Positions 54,253 through 63,738 of a stretch of 64,000 nt of DNA are shown in pieces. Source of the DNA: Pseudomonas gingeri (GTDB lineage Bacteria; Pseudomonadota; Gammaproteobacteria; Pseudomonadales; Pseudomonadaceae); assembly GCF_013385635.1 (NCBI RefSeq), contig NZ_JACAPR010000013.1, forward strand, positions 234,836 through 298,835, given 5' to 3'. Made by a program: the position numbers and the translations under genes. Under the pieces are notes generated by a model. It was given only the letters and a program-made list of their open reading frames with translations. It did not search any database and was not told where the DNA came from. The stretch's first letter is position 1; each line of letters begins with the position of its first letter.

Positions 54253-55000
54253 GTTCTAGCTGCCTACACGGCAGTGAGCTGCCGCTATAGCGGCTGACTT
54301 TGAAGGGGGAGTTTCTGAGCTGCCTACACGGCAGTGAGCCAACACATCCGCCCGCTCATCCGCTGCGGTCATTTCTGAGCTGCCTACACGGCAGTGAGCG
54401 TCGCTGGCAGTATGAGCAGCCCGCCGGTTCTTTTCTGAGCTGCCTACACGGCAGTGAGCCTCTGTGCCAGGCCAGAGCGACCTTGGGGGCTTTTCTGAGC
54501 TGCCTACACGGCAGTGAGCTTCACGCCAGTCGTCAACACAGCCACGTTGATTTTCTGAGCTGCCTACACGGCAGTGAGCGCTGCCTCGCACTCAGCCTTG
54601 TTCGCTAACATTTTCTGAGCTGCCTACACGGCAGTGAGCAAATGCCTATGCGGCGCCCGAGACTGGCGCAATTTCTGAGCTGCCTACACGGCAGTGAGCA
54701 AGGTGTCGATGTACTCATCCGTGCGCAGGTATTTCTGAGCTGCCTACACGGCAGTGAGCGCGCGCACAAGGCCGTGACGCCGGGATCGATGTTTCTGAGC
54801 TGCCTACACGGCAGTGAGCGACTACAATCAGCGTTATATCGTGTACCGCATTTTCTGAGCTGCCTACACGGCAGTGAGCTCTGGCGTCTGCGCGCGCAAC
54901 AGGCTGCAGCATTTCTGAGCTGCCTACACGGCAGTGAGCGTTGAGGAAGTACGGCGATACCGATGCGTTCGTTTTCTGAGCTGCCTACACGGCAGTGAGC
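54253..55000 (-). CRISPR. Type I-F CRISPR array 1
   Basis: Twelve identical 28-bp repeats start at 54312 and then every 60 bp (the last at 54973-55000). A degenerate 27-bp repeat at 54253-54279, missing one base, marks the leader-distal end. There are 12 spacers, 32 bp each except one of 33 bp next to the leader. In crRNA orientation (minus strand) each repeat holds the Cas6f hairpin CTGCC-loop GTGTA-GGCAG and ends in CTCAGAAA, as in I-F systems. The array lies just beyond cas6f. Spacer targets are not known from sequence alone. Confidence 0.97.
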
Positions 55001-55139
55001 TAGACGACTTTCCCGGTAAAGCCCTGTCTGCAAAGGTAAATACTCGAGAAATGGGTCTTTACCCCTCTTTTTTGGCACCTTCGTAAGTCCTTGATTTTAC
55101 GAAGGTGCCTGCCTCACTCAAAAAAGAGGGTCCAGAAGA
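55001..55139 (-). promoter_or_regulatory. CRISPR array 1 leader with IHF site and nested inverted repeats
   Basis: The minus strand carries AATCAAGGACTTA at 55084-55096, a perfect match to the IHF consensus WATCAANNNNTTR. It sits in the loop of a 13-bp stem (55074-55086 with 55097-55109). An outer 11-bp inverted repeat surrounds it (55063-55073 and 55120-55130), with an offset of 10 bases. TTTACC also recurs in the repeat-proximal part. IHF is known to help spacer integration in I-F systems. Confidence 0.75.
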
Positions 55140-55703
55140 TCAGAACCAGGGGATGGTGGCGGTGCTGCTCAGACCGTAGCCGTTGAAGGTGCCCGCCTGG
55201 GCGGTGTCCACAATGGACCCGTGGCGAATGAACAGCACAAATGCCTGTCCGGTACCGTTGCTACGAAGGTTGACGAAGGGCAAGTTGCAGCGCTTGGCGG
55301 CGCTGTCCGGAATGCGCTCGCGGGCCTCTTGCTCACTGATGCCATGGCGCTTGATCAGGCGCCGGCGCAAGCGCTCCGGGTTGCTGTCCACCTGCACGCG
55401 ACTGACCTGCCGGTAACGTACCTGCACCGGCACAATCGTCACCTCACTGAGTTGCACATGGTCCCGCATACCGGTCAGCCAGTTCAGCGCCAGCAACTGG
55501 CTCAGCGCCTCCCGATTACCATGCAAGCGCAAGTGACTGCCCAGGTGATGCCGTGCCGTCTCGATGTCGGGAAAGCTGATCCCCACATCATCGCGCCTCA
55601 GGTCATGCAGGCCCCGGTGCAGTTTGGACAACAGCGCGCTCATCAACTGCGTGGCCGCGAACTCCGGATCGGGCAGCAGCTTCAGGTCGATGTAGTGGTC
55701 CAT
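55140..55703 (-). CDS. cas6f: Cas6f (Csy4) CRISPR RNA endoribonuclease
   Basis: This 187-residue protein has the same length as P. aeruginosa Csy4. The catalytic residues fall at the same positions: H29, S148 and Y176. The arginine-rich helix RRRLIKRH (113-120) that grips the repeat hairpin is present. It cuts pre-crRNA at the base of the repeat stem and stays on the crRNA as part of the Csy complex. It is the last cas gene, 3 bases after csy3. Confidence 0.97.
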   Translation of the reverse strand: MDHYIDLKLLPDPEFAATQLMSALLSKLHRGLHDLRRDDVGISFPDIETARHHLGSHLRLHGNREALSQLLALNWLTGMRDHVQLSEVTIVPVQVRYRQVSRVQVDSNPERLRRRLIKRHGISEQEARERIPDSAAKRCNLPFVNLRSNGTGQAFVLFIRHGSIVDTAQAGTFNGYGLSSTATIPWF

Positions 55704-55706
55704 GGC

Positions 55707-56732
55707 TTAGCCCGCCTCGCCGAAGACACCACCACGGATCAGGGTCGCAATCACAAAGTGCTGTTGCTCCAGCGCTGGTGCGTTGTCCTTGAGCACCCAG
55801 CCATCGAGCAGGGTGTAGAAATCGTCCTTGGTGCTGCGAGGCTGACGGTAGGCTTTGCCCTGGGTGGTGACCGAACCGTAGGGTTCGACAGCAATCGGAC
55901 CATTGACGTCGGCCTCCTGGTACCAGGTGTCGATGCTACGAATGGCATTGCCGATTTTCTGCGAGTGCAAGCCCGCCACATCGTTGACGTGGTAGAGCGT
56001 CTTGCTCTTGTCGCCCCGCTCCAGAATCAGCTCCTGGGACGGAAAGACTTCCTGCCCGGCGCCCATGCGCACATAAGCCGTCACGCGCAGCAGCACATGC
56101 TGATTGCCTGCCAAGCCACCGGCGATCAGTTGCGTCAGTTCACCCAAGGCACCGGCGTTTTCAGCGCTGGTGTCGAAATTGCGCAGGGACAGTGCCAGTC
56201 CGTCGAAGCGCCACTGGGTTGCAGCCTTGCCATCGACCAGATGCGCGACTTCCACTTGCACCTGTTCGGCGCCGATACGGTTGCGCCACAAGAAACGGCC
56301 GTTGGCCAGGTTGTGGGCATAACGCCGCGCCAGCTCGGTAAAGCCATGGCTGTCGACATAGCCTTTCACGGTGTCGAGCAGTTTCTGGCGATAATCGCTG
56401 TCGTTGCAAGCCGAAGGCTGCCCGGTACCGGCCAGTACGCGCAGGGTGAAGCTCACACGCAGGGTGTCGGCATCGTGCGGCAAGGTCGCCACGTCCACGG
56501 TCTGCGGGTTGGGGTTCTTCATCTGCGCATCCAGCTTCGCCGGATCCAGGTCCTTGGTCTTCATGCGGTTGGAGATGGTGCCACGGACGGATTTCTCACG
56601 AACCGCCACGGGCTCCCAACGCTCGCGTGACTGCCAGTCGCCTGCGTGGAACAGGGCATCAGAAGGATCCAGCTTGCGTTCGAAAGCGAGAACCGAAGCG
56701 GTCTTGAGAGCGTCTTTAGTGTCTTTGGCCAT
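55707..56732 (-). CDS. csy3: Csy3 (Cas7f) backbone subunit
   Basis: The ATG at 56732 (MAKDTKDAL) gives 341 residues, almost the P. aeruginosa length. The sequence VLAFERKLDPSDALF, REKSVRGTISNR and EVFPSQELIL is characteristic of Csy3. Six copies form the helical backbone of the surveillance complex along the crRNA. A 33-base gap separates it from csy2. Confidence 0.96.
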   Translation of the reverse strand: MAKDTKDALKTASVLAFERKLDPSDALFHAGDWQSRERWEPVAVREKSVRGTISNRMKTKDLDPAKLDAQMKNPNPQTVDVATLPHDADTLRVSFTLRVLAGTGQPSACNDSDYRQKLLDTVKGYVDSHGFTELARRYAHNLANGRFLWRNRIGAEQVQVEVAHLVDGKAATQWRFDGLALSLRNFDTSAENAGALGELTQLIAGGLAGNQHVLLRVTAYVRMGAGQEVFPSQELILERGDKSKTLYHVNDVAGLHSQKIGNAIRSIDTWYQEADVNGPIAVEPYGSVTTQGKAYRQPRSTKDDFYTLLDGWVLKDNAPALEQQHFVIATLIRGGVFGEAG

Positions 56733-56765
56733 GATCAAATACCTTTTAGGACAATGGGCTGAAAG

Positions 56766-57749
56766 TCAGTTGATTTCGTCAATGGAGGTCGAGCGGTAGT
56801 CGTTGCGGCAGCGGTAGCGCCCCTCTTCGGGTGCTGAGTCGGCGTACCACAGCAGCTGTTCGGCGCTGTGCAAACGATGCGGGCTGATCCACTCACCGAC
56901 GCTGTAGAGGCTTTCAACGAAGCGGAATGGAGTTTGTCCGTCGCGGGAGTGAGCCACCGAACCTGGGGCTTGTTCGTCACCCAATGCGCCGTAACCCACG
57001 GGGATAGGCACGATCCAGCCCAGGCCCTTGCGGTCGTTAGCCCACTGGGCTTTGTCTTGCGACTCGCCTGTGGCGCACGTCCAATTGATTCGTGACAACG
57101 ACAGCCAGGCTTCCAACTTCGAGGATTCCGGATCGAGCGCCTGCCGCTCCTGATGCCGCGTCTCCAGTAGATCGGTGCGGTCCACGAGGACAAAACCCGG
57201 TAGCAGACGTAGCTTGATCTGGCTGAACACGCCCTCATGCTCATCCTTATCGGGCGTGGAAACGATGTAGGGACGTTGTTTGCGCGGTGGTGCTTTAGAG
57301 GGAATCACACTGCCGCCAGCAATGCGCATCTGCGAAAGGATGTCGCGGACCTGGTGGGCGATTTTTTCCGACGCCTCCTGGCTGGCAGCATCCAAGGCAG
57401 CACTCTGCACGCCAAAGACCAGGCTGATTTCCAGATGAATACGCCCCTCCTCCACGATCGCCGCCGTGCTGCCATCGCGGTTGACCGGATTGCGGGTCAG
57501 TCGCAGGGTGTGAACGAAACCACCCGTGGTGATCTGCTCCTCATGACGGTGGGCGACCACAGCGGTGGCATTGAACTGCAGGTCCAACCCGGCGTCGCGC
57601 ACCTTGCGCTCCAGCGCCCACATCACGCCCAGAAAAGCCGTGATCGAGGGAAAGCCATGAGTCAGCGGGCTGGACAGTGCGTTGGCGTTTTGTACCTGGA
57701 GATGAGGAATGACCAGCAGGTAGTCGAAGTGCGGGCATGCATCAGCCAT
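56766..57749 (-). CDS. csy2: Csy2 (Cas5f) subunit
   Basis: This 327-residue protein has family length and the phrases LLVIPHLQVQNANALSSPLT and GFPSITAFLGVMWALER. Csy2 pairs with Csy1 to hold the 5' handle of the crRNA and to help recognise PAM. It overlaps the end of csy1 by 8 bases, as expected for a tightly coupled operon. Confidence 0.95.
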   Translation of the reverse strand: MADACPHFDYLLVIPHLQVQNANALSSPLTHGFPSITAFLGVMWALERKVRDAGLDLQFNATAVVAHRHEEQITTGGFVHTLRLTRNPVNRDGSTAAIVEEGRIHLEISLVFGVQSAALDAASQEASEKIAHQVRDILSQMRIAGGSVIPSKAPPRKQRPYIVSTPDKDEHEGVFSQIKLRLLPGFVLVDRTDLLETRHQERQALDPESSKLEAWLSLSRINWTCATGESQDKAQWANDRKGLGWIVPIPVGYGALGDEQAPGSVAHSRDGQTPFRFVESLYSVGEWISPHRLHSAEQLLWYADSAPEEGRYRCRNDYRSTSIDEIN

Positions 57750-59118
57750 GGGTGACCTCCTGCTTGTTGTCCGCGGGGATCACGGAAGCTTTGAACGGCA
57801 TAGGGGATTCCGCCTCGATAATCGCCTGCTTGGCCCAGTTCTTTTGCTCCACGTCTCCGACCGGTAATTTCCGCTCCCGCAAAATGGCGTTGAGCCAAAG
57901 GCCGAAACGCTGGGCAACTTGATCAGGCCAGTCCTTCCAGGCGAATGCGGCGACAAAGGCTTGGTCTTCTTCGAGATGGTCTTCACGCGGGGGCAGTGAG
58001 ATACGGTCCGGATCCAGCCACAGCTGTTCGCACAACGGCAGCTTGCACTCTGGGTCGCGACTCCAGCCGGCTCTGAAAATCTCGCGACTGGCGAGGCCGA
58101 AGGCCGCCAGTGATTGAACAATCGTCTCTTCAATCTGCTTGCGTCGATCACGGGTTTCCTTGATCGCCGCAGGGTCGCGTTCCAGCAATGAAAAAAGAGC
58201 CTGAAGCTGTTCTCTCACCCCGGGATAGTGATGAAATCGCTCCAGAGCCGATTCGATCTTCAGAAAGTTGCGCGGCCGATCCTGATCCCAGATCGGCGGG
58301 AGCGACGCCAGCAGATAATTCGTTCCGCCGCGATCACTGTTGAGCTGGCTGATGTTTTGCGGTTTGGTACCGCCCAGCTTGCGCATGACCAGGTTGCGAT
58401 AGTCTCGATAAACCCCCTCGTGGGGCTCTTGCTTGCGCCTGGCCTGACGGGCGAGTTTGTTGGTTTCGCCAAAGCGCGCCGACTGAATATCCTGGTGCAC
58501 AGCATGAGCCAGACTGCTGGCGAAAAGCGGTTGCAGCAGCTGAAAGTCGGTGTCGTCGGTGGGATCGCCATTCAGGCACCAGTACACCTGCTTGGCCAAG
58601 CCATGGGAGGCAAGGACGCTTGCAGGACGAATCAGGCTCTTGAACGCCGTGGCCCACTCCAAGGCCGTGGCCTCGTCGTTGTGTAGCGCGGCGAGCAGAT
58701 CGGCATCATTCAGCAGGAACCAATCGAGCAGACGCTTGCCGTCGACCTCTCGCTTGAGGAACTTGTAGACGTCCAGCGCGGCGGCATTGCCCACGATATC
58801 GTCGGCGTACTGATCACCCAACACATGGGTGCCAATCTCTGCGTGCGACGGCAATGACTCGGGCGGAATGTGCAGGCTGCTGCCACGGGCATCCGGGTGA
58901 GTCGCCTTGAGCACGTGAGTAACGGCCTGAATTTGCGTCACCCGCCGGGCGGCATCGGCCAGCCAGGTGCCGTACTCATACTTGGCGGCTTGCGCACCAT
59001 CGCCCTCGGCGTCCTTGAGCTTGGCGTCTTTACGCTCGTCGATAAAGGCGGCGATAGCACTACGAAAACGTGTGGTGCGTGGTATCTGATCTGATGTTTC
59101 ATCCATGTGCATACCCAT
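57742..59118 (-). CDS. csy1: Csy1 (Cas8f) large subunit
   Basis: This 458-residue protein occupies the Csy1 position between cas3 and csy2. It starts at the ATG at 59118; in-frame ATGs at 59112 and 59106 are close alternatives. Features include GTKPQNISQLNSDRGGTNYL-type sequence (about residues 247-266) and a C-terminal helical region. Csy1 recognises the CC PAM in I-F complexes. It is slightly longer than the P. aeruginosa protein. A 70-base gap separates it from cas3. Confidence 0.93.
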   Translation of the reverse strand: MGMHMDETSDQIPRTTRFRSAIAAFIDERKDAKLKDAEGDGAQAAKYEYGTWLADAARRVTQIQAVTHVLKATHPDARGSSLHIPPESLPSHAEIGTHVLGDQYADDIVGNAAALDVYKFLKREVDGKRLLDWFLLNDADLLAALHNDEATALEWATAFKSLIRPASVLASHGLAKQVYWCLNGDPTDDTDFQLLQPLFASSLAHAVHQDIQSARFGETNKLARQARRKQEPHEGVYRDYRNLVMRKLGGTKPQNISQLNSDRGGTNYLLASLPPIWDQDRPRNFLKIESALERFHHYPGVREQLQALFSLLERDPAAIKETRDRRKQIEETIVQSLAAFGLASREIFRAGWSRDPECKLPLCEQLWLDPDRISLPPREDHLEEDQAFVAAFAWKDWPDQVAQRFGLWLNAILRERKLPVGDVEQKNWAKQAIIEAESPMPFKASVIPADNKQEVTHG

Positions 59119-59188
59119 AATTGAATCGGCGTGGCGAATGCCAGGTCCTTTAACTGCACTTCATCCTCTGATCCAACAACCCTCCTCT

Positions 59189-62100
59189 TCAGGGTGCTTT
59201 ATACCGGCCAAATCCCAGCACCGGGTGATACCGCCACCCGAAGGTGCTCTCGTACACACTGACTGCGGTGAATTTCTCGGCGCAGGTCCTCAGCGACAGA
59301 TTTTGGGCATCGACCTGTTCGTTGAGCAGGGTCATCAGGTCGTGCCGCCCCCAGGGCTGGATACGTGGACCGAGCAGACGGTCCAGATCGATATCGGTGA
59401 GCGAACTCTGCGCAGTGGTGTAGATCGCCGGCACGCCCTTCCTGGCCTCTTCATGAATACGGTGCAGCACCAGTCCTTCCTCGTCGTCATCAGGCAAAAA
59501 GACCAGTTCGATTTCCTGGGCACTGTTGTCACGAAACGGTTGCTGCTGGGGTAGAACCCAGGTCAGCGCGGCCTGCGGAAACTGCCAGGCACAGGCTGCA
59601 TCCATTCGTGGTGCCGTTGGTTTAACGCCGCGAGATGGGGGCTGAAGGTTGTCACGATCCTTGGGCAGCATCTGCTCGGCGAGTCGTGCGTGCTCCAGAT
59701 CGACCAGACTCCGCTTGGCTTGCCAGTCCTGTGAGGGGCGGGGCTGTATGCGTGGCCGGGCCGTCACGGTTCGATATTCATCCTCATTGAGCAGCGTACC
59801 GAGACGATGCTCACTCAATCGGAAAGGATCACTTGGTTTACCGGCAGCATTTTCAAAGCCAGGCTTGATGAAGGCTGGGGCCTTCTGGCCCTGGCTGTCC
59901 AGTGGCCGCTCCAGGTGCCGCAGATTGGTGTCGAAGATAAGGATGTTCGGCGACTCACAGACCTGCTGACGGTGCCGTTGCACCCGCCCGGCCAACTGGA
60001 TCAGCGAGCGCATGGACGAGGGCTCGACAATGGCCCAGTCATAGTCGTGATCCCGGCCCACTTCGGTCACGGGAGAGCCGAGCACCACGAACACGTGGTT
60101 GGCCTCCGGATGCTCGTCGATGGCCCGGCGAATCTGCGGCAGGTCGTACACGGCATCCCGGTTGCGGCGATTCAAAGCGCCGTCCAATTGAGCCTCGATG
60201 GCCGAACGGATCAACAGCGGAAAGCGCGCGTGATACACGCACAGGTGGATGCGATGGTCACTGTCAGCCCCCGCCTGAAACAGCGCCAGAGCCACCTCGA
60301 ACAGTGGCTCGATATTGGCCATTCGCACCAGGCCGAAACTGATGCGCTTGCCGCTTCTGGGGCAGGTTTCGCCGTGCCGTGCGTGTGCCGTCAGCATCGC
60401 TGCGTGTACCTGGGCCGCAAACTCTCGGCGAATGGCCTCATTGCCCTTGCCCGTGGCGTTCAGGGGCAGCAACTCCCCCCAACGAAGCGCCGGTTCCTTT
60501 TCGAGTGCCTTGTTGCGCGCGTGGGCGAACTGCTGATGCTGCTCAACAAACTGCTGAGCCTCACGGCAGGTAGCAACCTGAACCGTGAACTCATCGACCC
60601 ACAGGCAGGGGATATCGGGCATGGCCTCCTGCGCACCAGGAACACCGCGATTGCGTTGATAGTGCGCCCGCCCTGCCCTGTATGCCTGGAACATGCCGTC
60701 CAACAGTGCCGGAGGCAAAGTCGCCGAGGACAGCAGCACCCGCGTGCCCAGCAGACCGGCCCAGTGCATCAGCCGCGTCAGCGCGGGCAGGTCATCCAGA
60801 TCAAAATCGTCCAACTCATCCAGCACCAGGTCGCTGCTGAGCAGCCGCAACATGGGTGCGATTTGCCGGCCGGAACGCTGGGCTTCGGTGGCCGGCATCA
60901 GGTGATCGATGGTGCAGACCAACATCGGCGCAGCCAGCAATGAACGGATATCAGGGTTGTCCATGGCTTTGGCGAGCAGACCGTGGTCGGCGATCTGGCC
61001 TTCGTAGAGAACATGACTGTCCTCATCGATCAGGGCCTGGCTTGAAGCGGAGCCCGTGGTTTCAGCCTGGGCTTGATAGAACTCGAAAAGTTTGCGGCTG
61101 GCGGCTCCGCCGACGCGTATGGCCAGCTCATCGTCCTTGAGATGCAGGTCCCGGCGATAGCTGGCGCCGGTCTGCTGGGTCAGGGTTCGCAAGCCCAGAG
61201 CAAAGGTGCAGCGCATCCCCTGCTGCGGATCGGATAGGGCATACATGATGCGTGCATTAGCAAGGGTCTTGCCGCAGCCGGTCGAGGCCATGTTAACAAT
61301 AAAGGCACCCTGTTCCTGAGCCTGCGCGCGCAACCCGGCAGCAGCATCAGCGGACTTGTCTTGCCAACGGAAGCGATCGACCTTGCTGCGCCTGCGCAGG
61401 CCTCGGTGATTGGCAAGACGAGGCAGGTGTCGCTCGAAGCCTGGCAGACCATGGATGATGGTGGCCGTGAAGCGAGCGACGCCGAGCAAGTGCTCGTCCA
61501 ATGCCTGTTTGAGGCTGCCGTCCTTGTCGGTGTTGGCAAATACTGAGTAACCGCGGTCACCCTGTACGCGTTGTGTAGAGTTGGCAGGTAACGCCGAGTA
61601 ATGGTGATCGGCCAACATCAGGCTCATGCGCGCCAGGTGCATGACATAGGGGTTGGATAACCAGTCACCCTTGCCCGCCTTGCCGCACAACGCCAACAGA
61701 TGGGTGGCAACCTTGGAGGCCTGAGCACGCCATTTGGGCAACGTGACCGGCAAGGTGCTTTTGATCTGCCAATAGGGGCCGATCTCGGCCTCCGTAGCCG
61801 GGCGCTTTATTTCATTCCAATCGTGGGTCACGCCGTCCAGCAGGTTGTTGAGCCTCTGCGGGGAGAAACCTTTGAAACGACTGCCCAGCGGCAGTTGGTG
61901 ACCCTCGACAGGGTCATACACCGGCAACACCGGCAAGCGATGATGCGTGACCACCAGCCAAGCAATGGCAGCAGCCAGGGGCGGCAAATCGCGAAACGGT
62001 GGTGCAGCCTCTCCATCGAGCCCGTCACGCCGATAACGATCACCGGCCAGCCAGGTTGCATCGTCCTGCTCGCTGGGTTGTGCCAATCGCTGTAGCCACA

Positions 62101-62599
62101 CCACATCAGGGTCCTGGCCGACAAAAGCAAGAAACAGGCGCAGGGATACCCACTCGTGGCGATATAGGTTCTTCTCTCGCACTGGCTTTTTCAGGCGCGT
62201 CTGGAACGCCACACTGGCCTTGCCCAAGTCATGCAGCAAGGCAGCCATTTGGGCCAGCAAACGAATGTCTTCGGCGGTGTGCCAATCGTTTTCATCGTCC
62301 TTGCGCAGCACGTTGCGGCGGGTGGTATTGGTGGGAACGGCGCCCTGCTCGTTGAAGCGACCGGCATCACCGACGATCCACAGCAGTTCGCTGTGATCAA
62401 GCCCCCTAATCCAATGGCAGGCCACAGCCGTGTTGCGTCGAGCCGTCTTCTTCAACAGCTGACGCAGGGTGTCCAGGCCGGCTTGGGTAATGGGAGTTTG
62501 CCAAGTGCGCTCACCGCGACGCTCGGCGAACTGATCCAGGATGCGTCGGCTTTCGACCAGGGCTCGTTTGTCACACTGGCAGATCAACAGGATATTCAA
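59189..62599 (-). CDS. cas3: Cas2-3 fusion nuclease-helicase
   Basis: This 1136-residue fusion starts at TTG 62599, which overlaps the cas1 stop as TTGA. The N-terminal Cas2 domain (about 1-90) is followed by the HD nuclease with H123-D124 in LLHDLGKASV, helped by H219-H220. The helicase has Walker A ASTGCGKT (438-445), DELDDF (594-599), SAT (625-627) and a late QLAGRVQRHR motif. It unwinds and degrades target DNA after recruitment by the Csy complex, and forms the integration complex with Cas1. All key residues are present. Confidence 0.97.
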   Translation of the reverse strand: MNILLICQCDKRALVESRRILDQFAERRGERTWQTPITQAGLDTLRQLLKKTARRNTAVACHWIRGLDHSELLWIVGDAGRFNEQGAVPTNTTRRNVLRKDDENDWHTAEDIRLLAQMAALLHDLGKASVAFQTRLKKPVREKNLYRHEWVSLRLFLAFVGQDPDVVWLQRLAQPSEQDDATWLAGDRYRRDGLDGEAAPPFRDLPPLAAAIAWLVVTHHRLPVLPVYDPVEGHQLPLGSRFKGFSPQRLNNLLDGVTHDWNEIKRPATEAEIGPYWQIKSTLPVTLPKWRAQASKVATHLLALCGKAGKGDWLSNPYVMHLARMSLMLADHHYSALPANSTQRVQGDRGYSVFANTDKDGSLKQALDEHLLGVARFTATIIHGLPGFERHLPRLANHRGLRRRSKVDRFRWQDKSADAAAGLRAQAQEQGAFIVNMASTGCGKTLANARIMYALSDPQQGMRCTFALGLRTLTQQTGASYRRDLHLKDDELAIRVGGAASRKLFEFYQAQAETTGSASSQALIDEDSHVLYEGQIADHGLLAKAMDNPDIRSLLAAPMLVCTIDHLMPATEAQRSGRQIAPMLRLLSSDLVLDELDDFDLDDLPALTRLMHWAGLLGTRVLLSSATLPPALLDGMFQAYRAGRAHYQRNRGVPGAQEAMPDIPCLWVDEFTVQVATCREAQQFVEQHQQFAHARNKALEKEPALRWGELLPLNATGKGNEAIRREFAAQVHAAMLTAHARHGETCPRSGKRISFGLVRMANIEPLFEVALALFQAGADSDHRIHLCVYHARFPLLIRSAIEAQLDGALNRRNRDAVYDLPQIRRAIDEHPEANHVFVVLGSPVTEVGRDHDYDWAIVEPSSMRSLIQLAGRVQRHRQQVCESPNILIFDTNLRHLERPLDSQGQKAPAFIKPGFENAAGKPSDPFRLSEHRLGTLLNEDEYRTVTARPRIQPRPSQDWQAKRSLVDLEHARLAEQMLPKDRDNLQPPSRGVKPTAPRMDAACAWQFPQAALTWVLPQQQPFRDNSAQEIELVFLPDDDEEGLVLHRIHEEARKGVPAIYTTAQSSLTDIDLDRLLGPRIQPWGRHDLMTLLNEQVDAQNLSLRTCAEKFTAVSVYESTFGWRYHPVLGFGRYKAP

Positions 62600-63573
62600 A
62601 CCAGCGGCGTCCCCAACTGTTCGGCAATGCTCTTGAGGCTGTCGATCATGAAATCCAGGGCTTCACTGCGGGTCAGGTTTTCGATACAGGCCTGACGGAA
62701 GGTTTGCTCATCCTCCCCTTGCATGGCACTGATGAAGGCCTGCGGCAGAATCAGCGCATCTTTCACCAGATCCGCCACATCGAAGACCAGGCCACCGCGC
62801 CGGGTCTTACCATGCAGCACCGCCAGTCCATGAGGCAGCCCCAGTACCCAAGTTGCTGTCGCACCCAGGCCGTAGGCGAGGTAATTTCCGTGGTCGAGAA
62901 AGTTGTTCGCCGGGTCGCCACCGCTGCCACGCTTGGCTCGCGTGAAATCACCGTAGCTCGTGGCCGTAGCTGCCAGCTTGAACAGGCGCTTGGTCAGGCG
63001 TGCTTCTTCGGTGAGCAGGAACGCATGGTCGGGGGCAGCGTTCAAGGTCGCCAGGGACTGCGCCAGGACGCTGGAGAGCACGTCAGGATCGACCTGAAAA
63101 CCGGCCTTGCTGAATGCCGGGCGATTGCACCAATGCTGCTGGATGAACTCCAGGCGCAGCCGCTGAAACGCTTTTGCCGCCTCAAGGCGCCGCACCTCAT
63201 CGAACCAGAACGAGACCCAGCGTTGCAGGTATTCAGTGGGGCGGTATTCACTTTGCGGCGAGAACCAGGCCACCTCGATATCGATCTCGTTGGCACTGAA
63301 CAGCGGCGTACCCCCTCCTCCGCAAAAGCCCACCAACACCCCGGCCCGGGCCAGCTCACGCATCGCCGCCTGGGTCACCGAGGTTCCGGTCCCCAGCAAT
63401 ACGGTCGTGGTGTTGGCAATGGGGATGTTCCAGTAGAGCGATTGCTTGCCGGCGTCGGTCACATACTCGACCCGACCGCCATTGACCAACACCCGGCAGT
63501 GCTGCAGGTAGTAGATATTGGCGCGTTTGGAATGCAGGATCGTCTTGAGATCGGAGGAGCGGATTTCTTCCAT
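62596..63573 (-). CDS. cas1: Cas1 integrase
   Basis: This 325-residue protein has the I-F length. The metal-binding residues fall at E190, H254, D265 and D268, the same numbers as in P. aeruginosa Cas1. Cas1 integrates new spacers next to the leader together with Cas2-3. It is the first gene of the cas operon; no strong ribosome-binding site is seen ahead of the ATG at 63573. Confidence 0.97.
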   Translation of the reverse strand: MEEIRSSDLKTILHSKRANIYYLQHCRVLVNGGRVEYVTDAGKQSLYWNIPIANTTTVLLGTGTSVTQAAMRELARAGVLVGFCGGGGTPLFSANEIDIEVAWFSPQSEYRPTEYLQRWVSFWFDEVRRLEAAKAFQRLRLEFIQQHWCNRPAFSKAGFQVDPDVLSSVLAQSLATLNAAPDHAFLLTEEARLTKRLFKLAATATSYGDFTRAKRGSGGDPANNFLDHGNYLAYGLGATATWVLGLPHGLAVLHGKTRRGGLVFDVADLVKDALILPQAFISAMQGEDEQTFRQACIENLTRSEALDFMIDSLKSIAEQLGTPLV

Positions 63574-63613
63574 GAGCGAGCAGCCGATTACATCAGTTTA
63601 ATCGTTGAGCAGG

Positions 63614-63643
63614 GTTATAACTGAAAGGATGGCAATGTGCCAA
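63614..63643 (-). promoter_or_regulatory. Candidate cas operon promoter
   Basis: On the minus strand TTGGCA (63638-63643) and TATAAC (63614-63619) are separated by 18 bp, a good sigma-70-type pair. The expected start lies about 35 bases before the cas1 ATG. No other strong pair is evident in this gap. Confidence 0.6.
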
Positions 63644-63738
63644 CAGCCACAGGTACAACCACATGCTGCCCGACTTGGCTTTTCGGCAACCGTTCGTACT
63701 GCCGAACCACCGGTCTGCAGGTGTTAAGCCAAGCCACG

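Noticed and set aside
54300..54944. Long open frames with repeated FLSCLHGSE or AHCRVGSSE peptides
   Set aside because: They are translations of the CRISPR repeats and spacers, not proteins.
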